DNA of 64,000 nucleotides from Membranipora membranacea. Taxonomy: Eukaryota > Bryozoa > Gymnolaemata > Cheilostomatida > Membraniporidae. The notes below the pieces were generated by a model. That model was given only the letters and a program-made list of their open reading frames with translations. It did not search any database and was not told where the DNA came from. The translations under genes were made by a program, and so were the position numbers. Shown piece after piece: positions 1 to 11,449 of this stretch (within the stretch, counting starts at the first letter, position 1; every line of letters begins with the position of its first letter). The DNA is taken from contig OU612066.1 in assembly GCA_914767715.1 (NCBI GenBank), positions 24,712,283 through 24,776,282 on the forward strand, given 5' to 3'.

Positions 1-373
1 TATTTCTGTGGTAATACTGGCCTCATTCCTTTGTTTCTTTTTAAAACTAAGAGGTGTGTGCACTGACAATAAGATTTTAATCCTAATCATTTGCATTAAT
101 ACTTAGCCTTGTGGATAGATGATTATTTAACAGTTAAGCCGACATACATCGCTATTTAATATTTACGTGAATAACGAGAAAGGACTACGTAGTCCTTTCT
201 CGTGATTCACGTAAATATTAAATAGCGATGTATGTCGGCTTTACTGTTAAATAATCATCTATCTAAGAGGCTAAGTCTAAAGCAAGAGATAAGGATTAAA
301 TCCTATTGTCAGTGGACACACCTCTGTTTGGGTGAGAAACAAAGGAATGAGGCAAGTATTACCACAGATTTAA
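1..373. repeat. Long palindrome (fold-back element), left end cut by window
   Basis: The sequence is a near-perfect inverted repeat centred at about 188/189 on GGACTACGTAGTCC. The left arm (1-188) and right arm (189-373) pair almost throughout; for example AATGAGGCAAGTATTACCAC near 345-365 is the complement of the start of the window. Parts of the same arms recur at about 14.9 kb, 30.9-31.1 kb and 41.4-41.6 kb, so this is a dispersed fold-back/MITE-like family. The outer left boundary lies outside the window. Confidence 0.85.
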
Positions 374-1054
374 GTTCTTAATAACGTCTGGCACTGGAAA
401 AAAACAAAAGTTTTTGCCAAGGATTGGCCACAACAATCTCTGGTTCACTGTATCGCTCGATATAATTTTTTATGGCTTGCTGTCTAATCAAAGATCCTCA
501 TGAATAAATCATTTATCTTATGTTGTGGTGGCTTTTTTTATCAACAGGGTAACACGTTCACAATAGAAAAGATAAGTACCTTATTGCCTCATGGAAAAGT
601 TTAACCCATGTATATTGTAGGATAAGTAATAGGTAATATGGATTTGAATTGATGCTGCCTTGCGAATGAGTCATTTCTGTTGCTGATATCGCACTCCAAA
701 TAACGAGACATATATATATATATACAAATTTTAATGATAAACAATAGCAAAACCACTCTCTTTTGGATCGAGAAGGGTCTTTGCAAAACTTGGGTACAAA
801 ATCAGCGCTACTTCCTGCTTTTCTAGAATAAGTACCAAGACGTCTCATTGGAGCTTAGCAACAGAAAAAAAATCTTTGATTTGCAAAACTTTACAATGTA
901 GCAATTATGGATGGATGGATGGGTTTGTTCAGTCAAAAATTAAAATTTTTCGATAAAGGTCTTGGTGCTGTGCTAAAAAAATTCAGTATTCAATAGTAGG
1001 TCATAAAATATTGTATGAATCATTATAAAAATAGCAGGAATTGAAAATAGCATT
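374..1054. repeat. Duplicated flank sequence, decayed
   Basis: This stretch is alignable by eye with 31130-31820 and, inverted, with parts of 14.6-14.9 kb and 41.1-41.4 kb. It includes a decayed minus-strand version of the coding-like exon seen intact at 14585-14244 (acceptor-like tract and VAKLQ-type start near 865). No open gene remains. Confidence 0.5.
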
Positions 1055-1372
1055 TTATTCAATAGGGTTTACCATGGCATGTATAAAGGAGTCATGTGTC
1101 CAAGCTGTTCGGATCTTCGGGGTTCTGCGACGCCTTGAGGGTAAATGCTCTACAAAATCGTGTATAAAATGGGACTCGTCAAGGTAAAATTTCATCATGT
1201 TCAGCTTAGTACTTTCTTGCACTAAAAGATCGAAACCTATATTATTGATTTCCCTTTTGGTGATTATGTGATAAATATTACGATAGCTTGCTTTGTCTTT
1301 AGCATACAATAAGTAATAATCATGTACTAATCTTTCCCACTCTGATATGTAACCCTCTTGATAAAACCACCA
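1055..1372 (-). CDS. Uncharacterised terminal exon, coding-like
   Basis: An open frame starts directly after an acceptor-like CTTAG at 1377-1373 and runs about 105 codons to a TAA at 1055-1057. It begins WWFYQEGYISEWERL and ends near HAMVNPIE. Composition (many charged and aromatic residues, RRRR run) looks protein-like but I recognise no family. A second copy at about 32115-31820 carries the same frame with an indel and looks dead. Upstream exons are not identified. It may be part of a duplicated host gene or of a mobile element, since the flanking DNA is repeated. Confidence 0.35.
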   Translation of the reverse strand, partial: WWFYQEGYISEWERLVHDYYLLYAKDKASYRNIYHIITKREINNIGFDLLVQESTKLNMMKFYLDESHFIHDFVEHLPSRRRRTPKIRTAWTHDSFIHAMVNPIE

Positions 1373-1630
1373 CTAAGACAGGACTAACAATTTATTCATG
1401 AGGGTCTGCGATTGAACAGCAAGTGATAAGAAAAAATGTAATAAAATACAAAGAGATCTGCTACCTTCCTTTCCACAGTTACATGGTGTGTTGACGTAAA
1501 ATAAAAAGCGCTAAACTTAATTCTGTGGTAATATCTGCCTTTTACCAAAAAGATTTGAGAGATCCAACAACTTGATTATAACCTCATCTAAAGTCCTGCA
1601 TGACTACTTAACCTTGTCAATGGATAAATA
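1350..1630. repeat. Dispersed repeat shared with 50.3-50.6 kb
   Basis: The stretch matches 50310-50590 by eye (shared landmarks: AAAACCACCAC, TTACATGGTGTGTTGAC, GAGATCC, AAGTCCTGCATGACTACTT). Both copies lie beyond the 3' end of a receptor unit (unit 1 and unit 3), so the repeat belongs to the duplicated 3' flank. Confidence 0.6.
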
Positions 1631-1859
1631 TTCAACAATATAACCCGAGCGCATAACTGGTCAACATGCAGCATGAGTAAATAAGACGTATCATGTAGAC
1701 AAGAATATATTTGTGGCATGCATCCACTGGAATATTCAATCATAGTTCACCGTTTTAATCGTGATTTTTACCCCTTATCCTGTGGTAGCCTATCATGCCG
1801 AGTTTCATTCCAAAAGACAGGCTAGCAGTGCAAGTGATTCTTCAATGTAGGATCCTATA

Positions 1860-2729
1860 TTTCTATGTTATACTAAGTGATAATATATATATAATATATT
1901 TTGACAAAATTCAACAACACCTTGAGTTTGTCCACGACAACAATTGTTCACAATTTTAAACAAAAACATGCACAGCAGCATTTTATTTTTCTCATTTAAT
2001 TGAAACAGCTGGAAGAAACATGGTTGAGATGAAAAGTTAATAAAATTACTAAGCAAAAATAGTGTGATGTCAAAAAACGAATGGCTAAAATCATTCACTG
2101 AATATACCGCTTTTAACTAATCTGGTAGGCAATACAATAGTTCATTTATGACACTATTATGTCATTTCCAACTGTAAGAGACAAAGAGATTAGTGTCCTC
2201 ATTTACACCTTAGGTTACCACCATAACACCAACCATAAACACTTGACAGTGAAACCAATTATGACGTCAATGTAACAAAAACTTAAGTTGCCATCTGCTC
2301 AAATTTTAGTGAATAAAGGCGATTGGAGTAGAAATCCTTGATTGAGGTAAAAGCCTTGATTATTATTCTAAGCCTCTTATTTTGTGGGAGCAGGAAATGC
2401 GCAGTTCTCTCAATCTACGTAATGATGTCATTGAACAACCAATCAGATGAAGGCTAAGCATTACAAAGGGTAAGAGATTAGCATTGTCTTCAGCTTAATT
2501 ATTATAATCAATCACTTAAACAAAAAAGGCATAACCTGATAAAAACTGAGGGCTTCCTCAAGATCATAGCTTACAGTAAAGTACAGTGCTGGATTAATAA
2601 AGACATCAATTATCATTATACCTCCTTCCTAGCCATTTGATATTACGTCCATTGGAGCCAGAATCATAGTAAAAATATACTATAATGGCCATTGCAAATG
2701 AAAAAGTGTAAGATATCTTCATTTTCAGC
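1860..2729 (-). other. Conserved 3' flank of receptor unit 1
   Basis: This non-coding block downstream of the tail exon recurs, in the same relation to the tail, at about 33.65-32.9 kb (unit 2), 49.32-50.05 kb (unit 3) and 59.88-59.16 kb (unit 5). A tail-less relic lies at 28.44-29.06 kb. Landmarks include AAGCCTCTTATTTTGTGGGA and CAACCAATCAGATGAAGGCT. It probably holds the 3' UTR and polyadenylation region; no ORF is seen. Confidence 0.6.
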
Positions 2730-3418
2730 TTAATCATTATCACGATAAAGAAATTCTACAAAATCATCATTATCAAGTGTATAAACTCGATAGACACTGA
2801 GAGCGTCCTCCGAATCACAGTTTACACCCGATGGTGGATGAGTTAGTTTTGGGGCGGAATTATCTGATCTTTTTGGAAGTGATGTGTTACTGTGAGAACT
2901 TTTAGGAATTGTTACCAAAACAGGTTGCACTACCGTGTGTTAAGTTTCACAATGCTCTATGGAACTATTCCTGTGCACCTCAGCTTCAGCTGTCTGTTTC
3001 TTTTGGGTGAAGACTCTCAATCCCCGAGGCCCCCTGCAAGGCATTGGAGGTGTCTTTGGTACCTTTCTTTTTGACCTATAATGAGGTGCTCTCATGCTTG
3101 GGAAATTGGAAACCTGTTTTTTATGCAAATCTATGCCTCTCTTACTTATTTCCCGGGAAATCGATCCCAACAAATCCGATGAGGTCCGAGGTAGGTTTTC
3201 GGTTAAACTGTGCTCAGACCCGGCATCAGGTGATTTACTCCTTGCAGTTTCTTTGAAGTCGTACTGACCAATACTTGGGTTCACATTGCTCATCGTGTCA
3301 TACTCGTTTATCTCACAGTAGTCCAGATAAGGATCAGTTAGCTCGATCACTTCATAATCTGACACAGAATCGATGCGTCCTTTGTTCACATCAGCACTTT
3401 TACCGCATTCACCACCAT
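2730..3418 (-). pseudogene. Unit 1 exon 8: cytoplasmic tail, nonsense at 2940
   Basis: The exon follows an acceptor AG at 3420-3419 (phase 1). Tyrosine motifs in order are SDYEVI, LDYCEI and EYDTM; YEVI and YCEI are separated by 8 residues, fitting the ITAM spacing Yxx(I/L)x6-8Yxx(I/L), and each also fits an ITIM. A proline motif PPMPCR fits PxxPxR (SH3 ligand). A TAA at 2942-2940 (CET*HTVV, CETLHTVV in unit 2) removes the last ~66 residues, which would include SVYRVYTLD and end YRDND. Confidence 0.8.
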
Positions 3419-3690
3419 CTACATTAAATAACACATCAGTAAGTATAACAGAAACACAGCTTTAGACGACGCAGAATTCCATCTTCAAAGCCATCCTCCA
3501 TTGGTTTGGATATGAAGTCATATGTTTCGGACTACAACACTCTGATTTGTAAGAATTCATTTTGACTACTTGTAGCAATTAAAACGCTTCATGTCAATTT
3601 TTATTTCCAAACTTTCTTATTACCCCAGGCAAATATTCTTTAGGAATACTGGAGCCAAGTGTCTCATAGGAAACCTAAGATACTTGACTC

Positions 3691-3730
3691 TTTAACCACA
3701 AATGCATAATCATCTTAACAAAACCACAAC
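3691..3730 (+). promoter_or_regulatory. Conserved upstream block with two ACCACA motifs (unit 1 nested gene)
   Basis: A block containing TTAACCACAAATGC and, about 20 bases on, AAAACCACAA lies 160-200 bp upstream of the nested gene's ATG. It is conserved at 34611-34650, 48370-48327 (minus) and 61061-61100. ACCACA is the core recognised by Runx factors; use as a Runx site is inference. Confidence 0.4.
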
Positions 3731-3790
3731 CAACACGATCAATGTACGATAGTAGTGAAGATCTAGGATTAGACCACCAGTTATATCGGG

Positions 3791-3798
3791 TATATAAA
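3791..3798 (+). promoter_or_regulatory. TATA-like box of nested gene, unit 1
   Basis: TATATAAAC lies 99 bp before the ATG at 3890. Equivalent boxes stand 91-99 bp before the ATG in the other three nested copies. Confidence 0.5.
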
Positions 3799-3889
3799 CT
3801 CATGAAAAGAGACACTGTAAATCAGAACTTGTTGAGGCCATTCATTGACAAGAAGCTATTTTTTCCCTCAGTGTCAGCTTGGATTAATA

Positions 3890-4013
3890 ATGAGGGGGGA
3901 TTGGCTTATTCTAGCGATAACTCTCTTCATTGCTCCATATATTCATGCTACAAGCTATGAGTATGACGCCATGGGAATACGGATATGTAAAAAGCCCTAC
4001 CCCAAAAAGCCAG
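3890..4013 (+). CDS. Nested gene copy 1, exon 1 (signal peptide)
   Basis: The exon runs from the ATG to a GTGAGAA donor, phase 1, encoding a hydrophobic leader plus about 21 residues including one cysteine (RICKK). Confidence 0.75.
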
Positions 4014-4918
4014 GTGAGAATTTGTGTAAAATGCATTCCGGCTGCATATTTTCCAGTGAGCGCCAGCCAGCGGCCATGCAAGAAGTTTTGCAGATTGATA
4101 GTTCAAAATAGCCTTATCATTAGATCAAGTTTGATCCAGTTTTCCTGCATTCAGGTTTCTGCCATTCCACTAGTCACCCCGCAAGCAAACAGGGATCCAG
4201 AATAAGGACATAATCCATTGAGATTGTCAGGATTAACGCCCATATAACAGCAGATTGTACATCAAAAACTCAATGATGTCAAGGGAGGCAGTTTCTGAAA
4301 AGTAGGAGTTTAACAGCATGTAGCTATTTAAGCACCTCCCGACATTAAAAATCCCCCTTCAACATTTATAATTTTTTCCACTCATCATTTAAAATTCTTC
4401 AGAGTCTTCGGTTCATAATTCTTCAGACTCCGTAGAAAGGGTGTGTAAACTTTTGTCGTCTATATTGCTTACAGGCTTCAGAAAACATCATTATGTCAGA
4501 TAATGCTTACTGATATTTAAACATTTGAAATGACTGTTTTATCATATACTCATATTGTTGATTAATTATGTAAGGTATCAAAAGTGTTAATTATTTTCTC
4601 TTTTCATTTTTAGACATGTTTTGGCTGGCTCCGAATAAGACGACGATAAACGATTTTGACTGCATGGAAACTTGTCAGGAAAAGTTCAGCTATGACGGGA
4701 TACAAATATTTTCTCATCTGGCACAGAATGGCAAAAGTTGCAGCTGCAGGCTCTGCCCGGAAGACTATTTTCGTGGTGATAAATTTAAACAGTTACTAAG
4801 CCTTATGGGCTGCATGGATTTCGACAGTATGAAACGAAAATGGTATACAGACTATCGAGTGCTATTAGCTTATTATTGCAAGGATTTGGGGTCGACAGAA
4901 TACAAGCAGTATGGGTGA
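3890..4918 (+). CDS. Nested small secreted Cys-rich protein, copy 1
   Basis: Two exons: 3890-4013 and 4614-4918, joined in phase 1 (CCAG|GTGAG donor, TTTTTAG acceptor), giving 142 aa. The first exon encodes a signal peptide (MRGDWLILAITLFIAPYIHA) followed by a short basic/proline stretch ending KKPYPKKPG. The second begins DMFWLAPNKTT and contains seven of the eight cysteines (DC, TC, SCSCRLC, MGC, YYC). The chosen ATG is conserved in all four copies and starts the hydrophobic leader exactly; an upstream in-frame ATG is not conserved. The gene lies within intron 7 of receptor unit 1 on the opposite strand. The Cys pattern faintly recalls WSC/PAN-like modules, but I do not assign a family. Likely secreted; function unknown. 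A ligand, co-receptor subunit or antimicrobial role are all open. Confidence 0.75.
4614..4918 (+). CDS. Nested gene copy 1, exon 2 (Cys-rich domain, stop)
   Basis: The exon follows a pyrimidine-rich acceptor and ends ..QYG followed by TGA. The stop falls at the homologous position in all four copies, which argues against the GGGTGAAT there being a splice donor. Confidence 0.8.
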
Positions 4919-5071
4919 ATTTTATTCATATTAGGTGTGTTTCATTTAATTTTTGATAGCCTTCCAACTAAGCTTGTGTAATTGAGTATGCTCATAAACA
5001 ATGCTAACAACATTTCTAGTTTTCTAAAATGCTTTCATGTATGAAGATCAATCCAATGACATACTATGGAA

Positions 5072-5077
5072 AATAAA
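5072..5077 (+). terminator. Poly(A) signal AATAAA, nested gene copy 1
   Basis: AATAAA lies about 155 bp after the stop, in a block conserved in copy 2 (35957-35962). Confidence 0.45.
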
Positions 5078-5527
5078 ATGATCATAATAATCCTAAATGA
5101 CTTGTTGTTAGGACATTCTACCTTTTATACCAAGGTTATTTGTTAAGTGGCTTTCGAACAGATCTCTTTAACATCCGATCTGACCAACAGCTTTTGTAAA
5201 ATAGCTCTGCAAAGGTATATAGAATTTGACTTCACTGCTCTTACACTGCATCTTGAGAGTTGTTACACCTGTTCAGTGTTTCATATTCCTCATGTGTTGT
5301 TAAGTGGAAAGATGCAATTATCTTAATGGAAATTTCTCAAGCTTCCCTGAATGCAACACTAGTGGAACTATTTATTTGACAAGATGAAAGCATCATGCCT
5401 GGCTACTGCGCTAATAACTCCCTATGAAATGGTCGAATTGAACAGTTGACAAAGGCAGGGCCAATAGAAAAATAGATAATTTGCTGGAAATGTGGTACAT
5501 GACAATCATGGGACAGCTGACACATAC

Positions 5528-5583
5528 CTTCTACTGATGCTTCTGTGGATATTATTTGACTGGCAGATACCTTTGTTCTGACC
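5528..5583 (-). CDS. Unit 1 exon 7: juxtamembrane
   Basis: A 56-bp exon between TATCTAG acceptor and GTATGTGTC donor. It encodes RVRTKVSASQ... just inside the membrane: basic residues after the helix, consistent with a type I topology. Homologues: 36467-36409, 46586-46650, 54643-54585, 62320-62262. Confidence 0.7.
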
Positions 5584-5652
5584 CTAGATAACAAAATACA
5601 GTGATCAATATTCAGGTATCGTTCGATGATTTGAAACAGCTTGCTTTAGGCC

Positions 5653-6013
5653 GTAGTTTGTGAACACTGCTTAGAACAAGTTTAATCCGGTTGCCTGCAT
5701 TCCTGTTGCTTCCTTCTACTGCTCACGCCGCAGGTCTAGTGGATCGGGATCGACTCGGAATACAGGTGAATGGACCAAACTTGGTCTAACACTGCTACAC
5801 AGAGAAAACTTGAAAATCGAGTATAGGGTTGAATTGGTGATGTCTAGCTGGTGTGTTAACTAGTAGAGCTTAAACCAGTGTTAGATCAAGTTTGGTCCAT
5901 TCGCCTGTATTCCTAGTCGATCCTGATCCACTAGTCCTGCAGCGTGACCAGTGGAAAGGAGCAACAGGAATACAGGCAATTGGATTAAACTTGTTCTAAG
6001 CAGTGTTCACAAG
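5653..6013. mobile_element. MITE-like element with inverted ends
   Basis: TTGTGAACACTGCTTAGAAC at 5657-5676 is repeated as its complement near 5993-6012, and the arms match inward for about 140 bp with a short unpaired centre. A truncated copy is present in unit 2 at 36540-36640. It has no coding capacity. Confidence 0.7.
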
Positions 6014-8160
6014 CGCTGCATTATTCAAACAGATGCAAAAGATTGCTACGAATAACCCGACAAACTATCGCTGCTCAAAGTATAACATTAAGACCAATTC
6101 ATCAAAATGTCACATTACAATGACCGTCCTCTGCACTTGTGCATTAAGCCAATCAAAAATAGCATCCACTCGTAAAGTTATAATTGACTGATACCGCCCT
6201 AATAAGTGCAGGACCACAAAGAGACAGAATTATTTTTTTTACTAATGTTAGAGTTTTTTCTCCCTTTTTATCAATATAATTATTCTAGTAATTATGATGG
6301 ATTTTGAGGAAAAGACAATAATCTAACTGGCTCAGTGACTTATATGGTTTCCTCGTTATCTCCCCCTACAATTTTTAAATTTGATGCAGAAACCATCACA
6401 AATTGATTGAAAGTTATTGCCCAGGCTTGGTGGTTGAATTACCATCTAATCCACGAAATGAATGCAAAAAATCATGAATTCCATAAAAAATGATGAATTG
6501 TTGGCAAGAAATTATCTTTTAACCAGATGACTCAATTAAAAGGCACTTCTACATATGCTAGAGGCGTCAAATTTTTTTGCTCACCACATTATGACGATAT
6601 CAATATATGAATCATTTTGGGTCACTCTATCGCTATTTCCCTTCATTTAATGCAGCATTTCTTAAAATTTATTCTCAGTTTTCTCATATAAACTTTCGAT
6701 GCAAGCAGACATGGTACATTTATCCTCTATTGTATAGAACTAGGCACAGCTTATAAAGGATTCCTTTATTTACCAAATGCTGAAACAATGAAAAGCATTG
6801 AATTGTATAGAGGCCTCACACTCAGCACAATACAATGTTACAAAATTAATATCACAATGAAGATTTGATGTGAACCTGTAGTCTTGTCTTCTATCATGAC
6901 ATCACTTAAAATGATAACAGATGATGAGCATCGAATGCTGACTTAGATTATTGTTCCTAAAATGAAGACGGAACCCTTATTTAATTGTGAAAGCAGAATA
7001 TAAAAATTACTTAGGTATGATAGAAAAAACAGTAATTTTAGAAACCTCCACATGACAGAGAATATTAGGATTCTAAAACAGGGACCGGCAGATTTATTCA
7101 ATATTTTACCTTAGTCATTTCAGTACTCATGAATGGGGGTTAATGTGACCTTCATTTTTTAATACCTATAAGATAATTTGTTAAGTCTTATGAGCTTGCC
7201 TCTTCCACTTTCAGGCCACCAAGTTCCAGTATCTTGCCCAGATCATAACCTTACAGCAAATTTACACATCAAGCAACACTATTAGCAATGACAATAGTAA
7301 CAAGATCTCGCAAATTCAAGCAGCATCCAAGCATTGTATCTCATACCATTTTACATTGTACAGGGGCACACACAGCAATTCCACTGCGTTATGTTGTAAT
7401 ATTTCAAAACTTCTAGACTCTGTTTTGTTAGATCAGGGAAACACATTTCTTCTCAGCTGTAAACACTTGATTTCGTATTTTTCACATGTTTTGAGTACTG
7501 TGTATTGCCAGCGTTTCAAATAGGCCCAATGTGATGATTAACCATAACCATAAACCCTGCTTGGTGATTGCACCTGGGTTTGTTATTGAAACATCTTCTT
7601 GTGAAAACTACTCTGAGTTTGTTCACCTAAACAAGGATAGGTGTCTCCTGTCTCTTTGAAATAGTTTCATTGATATTAAGTTTACAACGGATGTGAAGCC
7701 TAATCCCCCAAGAAACAATAGAGTGAAGGCTGATTATTATCTCTAGGTATTTACACATGAAAGTGTGCTGTAATGTTACTTGATAAAATCTCTTATAAAT
7801 GGTCTGTGTATGGGGGTTCGATGAATGAGATTATCCTGTTATTGCCAAACATTTTCAATGGCCCCTGCAGTGAGAGTTCGCTCCTGTAGACTAGCTATAT
7901 TATAAAAGACAATATCAAATTGTTTGCAATTATGGACTCAAATTTAATTGCTTGAGTTTGATATTTCAGGGAGGGTGGGAGAGGGTATATCCCACCCTCC
8001 CTGGTTATTTCAGACTATCATTGTATTGGTATTAATTTTAAATATGTGTAGATTGCTGTACCAAAATCAAGGATGAAGAAAATCAGTGCCTAGTGACGTT
8101 GGCTATAGCTATTTGCTCAGATTGTAGGCAAAAACATATGAAAGACATTTATTCTGTGTC
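6014..8160. other. Part of unit 1 intron 6, no gene seen
   Basis: Together with 8.6-10.07 kb this belongs to about 4.25 kb present in unit 1 intron 6 but absent from unit 2. I see no credible ORF, RNA gene or coding-like exon. A short perfect hairpin (AGGGAGGGTGGGA with its complement) lies at about 7970-8005. Confidence 0.5.
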
Positions 8161-8211
8161 ACAGGAATTTTATGATCCAAGCCTGTTTTATACCACTGCT
8201 GCCACACAGCC

Positions 8212-8535
8212 AAATGTGTGCTTATAGAATTCTGTGTAGCTCAAAACTAATAAAATGAGGCTGCAATCTCAGCACTGTCACCTAATGTACAAAAAATTTG
8301 CACAAACTGATCGTCAAAATTAGGGTATGAAATTAATTATCTACCGGCACGGCACGGGTGACGTAGTTACCGTCTTACTAGTGCACACTGTACACGTCAT
8401 AAGCTGGTGCCTAGATTTCATGCCCTGATTTTGAAGATCAGTTTGTGCAAATTATTTGTCTATTAGGTGACAATTATGAGATTTAAGTCTCAGTTAATTA
8501 TCTTGGAGCTATGCAGAATTCAATGAGCACAAATT
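8212..8535. repeat. Fold-back element
   Basis: The arms around GCACAAACTGATC (about 8297-8312) and its complement near 8430 pair outward to GTGTGCTTATAGAATTC and GAATTCAATGAGCAC. The centre near 8360 is GC-richer (GGCACGGCACGGG). Weak pairing continues outside to roughly 8160 and 8600. The 120-codon plus-strand frame at 8543-8905 has no other support. Confidence 0.6.
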
Positions 8536-8599
8536 TGCATGAGTGGCAGCAGGTAGTTTAAGGGCAGTCCAAGGGAAAAATCATGGTAATTGGCTATTG

Positions 8600-10068
8600 C
8601 ACTGCTCTGCCTATTCTACACAGGGCTGTATCCATGGATTTTGTATAGGCAAACCAGGCTGTGTACAGGAAATGCGGTGGAAAGTCTTCCTGCAGGGAAA
8701 GATATTGAGGAACTATCTGAGTAATAGAGGTAGTTTAATGTGTTCCAGCCCATTTTGGAAGGAAAATTATCGACCGGCTTCCTGCAGAAACCGTCCATGG
8801 AAAATTCATCGAGTTAGGGAGCTCATTCATGAGCTGCTTGATGATTTTGACTTTGCTGCAACAAAAATTATGCATGGGTGTTATTTCATTCGACGGGCAT
8901 CTTAAATTGAGACTTCCTTGAAAATGATTCAGACAGCGGCAATATCACATTTCTGGCCATAGCCTACCTTATGTCAAAAATATCAGTTTAAAACTCATTG
9001 ATGACATCTTAACCTCAAAACATGTAAGAATTGGCAAATCACACCATATCAACCAGCCAAATCCATTCATGATCCCAACCAATCTCACAATGGCCCCTCT
9101 GGGCGCCTGGTTATTAAAGGTTTAAAAGGTTTCAAGAGGATTTTCAAAAGTGACACGCTGAAAATCGGTAGGGTCAAGCCCCCTAAAAGCCCTTCCGACG
9201 AATACACTATTGACTGTACCCCACATACCAATAATACCAACTTGTGGCAAGAAATTTAAAAGTATCGTAGAGAAAAAAGAGTAGAGGAAACTATTGGATA
9301 CTAAGTTGTTGCAGCTCTAATGCTGCCATCCTGAGTTAAATGCTGCTGCTCTAGACTATCATCAATTTGACAAGTTTGTTTAAGGAAACTTCATACCTCC
9401 TAGTCCCCAGTCCTCTGTCGATAAAGTTCCAACTCAGTGAGCATGGTATACGATAGGCTGATTAAAAAATACCATACAAGGCTAAGACCAAACATACCAA
9501 AACCTTGCAGAATCAAAATTAAATTTAATTGACCAGCAATTGTGTGTATTGATAATAACACTTGTTAATTTTTGGATCTTATTAAAGTTAGAATTGACAA
9601 AAATTCACTGCTGCTGCATGAATATTTCTCCATTACTTTTGCATAGTAAAGTATAGCAAAATTTTGTGTGCATTGAATTCTATTTCAAAATCACAATGTT
9701 TCCATATGTTGGTGTGGCATCATTTGAGTGCCAAATTGGATACATGGAATGAGCATCGACACTTAATTTTAGTATTGCATGTCAAATTCAAAAAAGCTGG
9801 GGTTTCAATCAACAGACAAATCAGTTGATACAAACTAGAATATCCACTGTCTTTTGTTTCTATTCTTCTAAATTTCTTGTGGATTTTCTTTAGCAGAACA
9901 AAAGACTTTCTATATGTATGTAAAATTTGTGGGGTAATAACTCTGGTTTAAATATTATTTATACAAACAAGGAGATGATAATTCCTGCAGCTATTGAACT
10001 ACAAAATCCATATAAGTCACTGAGGGAGAAAAAACCTGAATTCTCAACATTCCACTTGCCAAGGTGAT
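8600..10068. other. Remainder of unit 1 intron 6 insertion, no gene seen
   Basis: No convincing coding or RNA feature is visible here. Similarity to unit 2 resumes at about 10070 (AGTAGCAGATC), marking the right edge of DNA absent from unit 2. Confidence 0.45.
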
Positions 10069-10159
10069 GAAGTAGCAGATCGTTCCTCACATTATGTTGT
10101 TTTCTACACAGATTTATCTATACGAAATATCATTTAACCACTGACGCCTATTCACATAC

Positions 10160-10346
10160 CTCACTATAGTGCGATACCAAATCAGCAACATTGCTATGAC
10201 CATCAATAAACCCAGAGTTGGTGCAATGATGGATATGATGGATGCAGCAGATGGTATTGTTGAGTCGGTAACTGATTCTTTATTCGTGGTCAGTAGATCT
10301 CCATTTTGTGGCCCCTGGTCTCCATCATAGTTGCCATCAGTGCTCA
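10160..10346 (-). CDS. Unit 1 exon 6: stalk and transmembrane helix
   Basis: The exon enters in phase 1 (TTACAG acceptor) and leaves in phase 2 (GTGAG|GTATGT). It encodes a Ser/Thr/Asp-rich stalk, then a hydrophobic segment from about SAASIISIIAPTLG to MLLIWY, then RTIVR. In unit 1 the frame reaching this exon is shifted by the exon 5 lesion. Confidence 0.8.
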
Positions 10347-11158
10347 CTGTAAGCAAATCGAAGTATTTTGATGCTGAACAAAAACAGCTTGCTTATTTTC
10401 ACAGAAAAAGGGTAAAAAATCCAAGAATAACCTACAAGAGGCTAATATTGGAGAGCTAATATTGTAAAATCATACAATGAGCCATCTTGCATATTGACGT
10501 CACGCATGATCAGAAACTACTAGCCAGCAGCCACATCCTATTTATGGTGGTCATATTTGGAGTTTGCAAAAGTGTGAAGTTATAAGATGTCATAACCCCT
10601 GTATTCTGAGTTTTAACTCAATCATGATAAGAACTGTTGATCGGCAGCAATTTACTGTCAATGGGTCATATTGAATCTCGAGGTCATGTGATCAAAATTA
10701 ACAATGTCGTACCCGATGCTTTTCTCAGAACCTAATCACCTCTCACTAATTATTGTAATTAACAGACAGTATAAAATAATGAATCGTATTTCATATTTTC
10801 ATGTTGCAATTTCTCGTCTGAGACATATCGTGTGTTTCATGTTTCATGGAATTCTACTAAACAATTTTTCAGTTAAATAACCCCGAAAACTGTTGCAAGA
10901 TAAATAATAATAACACTTGCAATATTTGAAATGATAAAAACCTATTAAAAACAAAAGTTGTACAATGTTAAGTTGTATGAAAAGCCGACACAACCAAAAC
11001 ACAAGTCAAACAATGTAAATTTGTATGACTATAGTAAGCGAACACACATTAGCTAATGCAAAGACATTATGCCATTGAGTGATTTGATTCTTCAAGCTAT
11101 CAAATCAGCCATTTTTTGCAATGAAGGAAGATATTGGAAACAAAATAAAATGTGGTAC

Positions 11159-11348
11159 CTGCATAAGGGGGCAGAGTTTTCAGCAACACACTCCAGTGGA
11201 GGTTCCCATTGTTGACCTTGGCAGCTGAATGTATTGACCTTGTGGCGAAGTTCAAACCCAGACAGACAAGAGGCTTCATACGATTCAGGATCAACTCTCC
11301 TTAACTTATGCATGTTCAGATGTGTGATACTCGTATTACATGATCGCA
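11159..11348 (-). pseudogene. Unit 1 exon 5: SCR/Sushi module, frameshifted 3' end
   Basis: Four cysteines and a tryptophan in Sushi order: VRSC, EASC, TFSC, QQWEPPLEC. Copies in units 2 and 3 are 219 bp; this one is 190 bp, with about 30 bp lost after AAAACTC plus a 1-bp difference. It therefore leaves in the wrong phase and exon 6 hits a stop within a few codons. Confidence 0.8.
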
Positions 11349-11449
11349 CTACAAAATGATCAATCATTACTACATTTTATGGACTTTGGTATATAGATTG
11401 TATTTTACAATATGAAACCAAACCGTGATGTGATACAGATTATCGAAGG

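Noticed and set aside
3845-3889. Upstream ATG extending the nested protein N-terminus
   Set aside because: Not conserved in the other copies, and it would push the signal peptide inward.
4908-4922. GGGTGAAT at the end of nested exon 2 as a splice donor
   Set aside because: Copies 3 and 4 have GGATGAAT and GGGTTAAT; the stop, not a GT, is what is conserved.
8543-8905. 120-codon plus-strand ORF
   Set aside because: It overlaps the outer arm of a fold-back element, has no domain, no splice context and no second copy.
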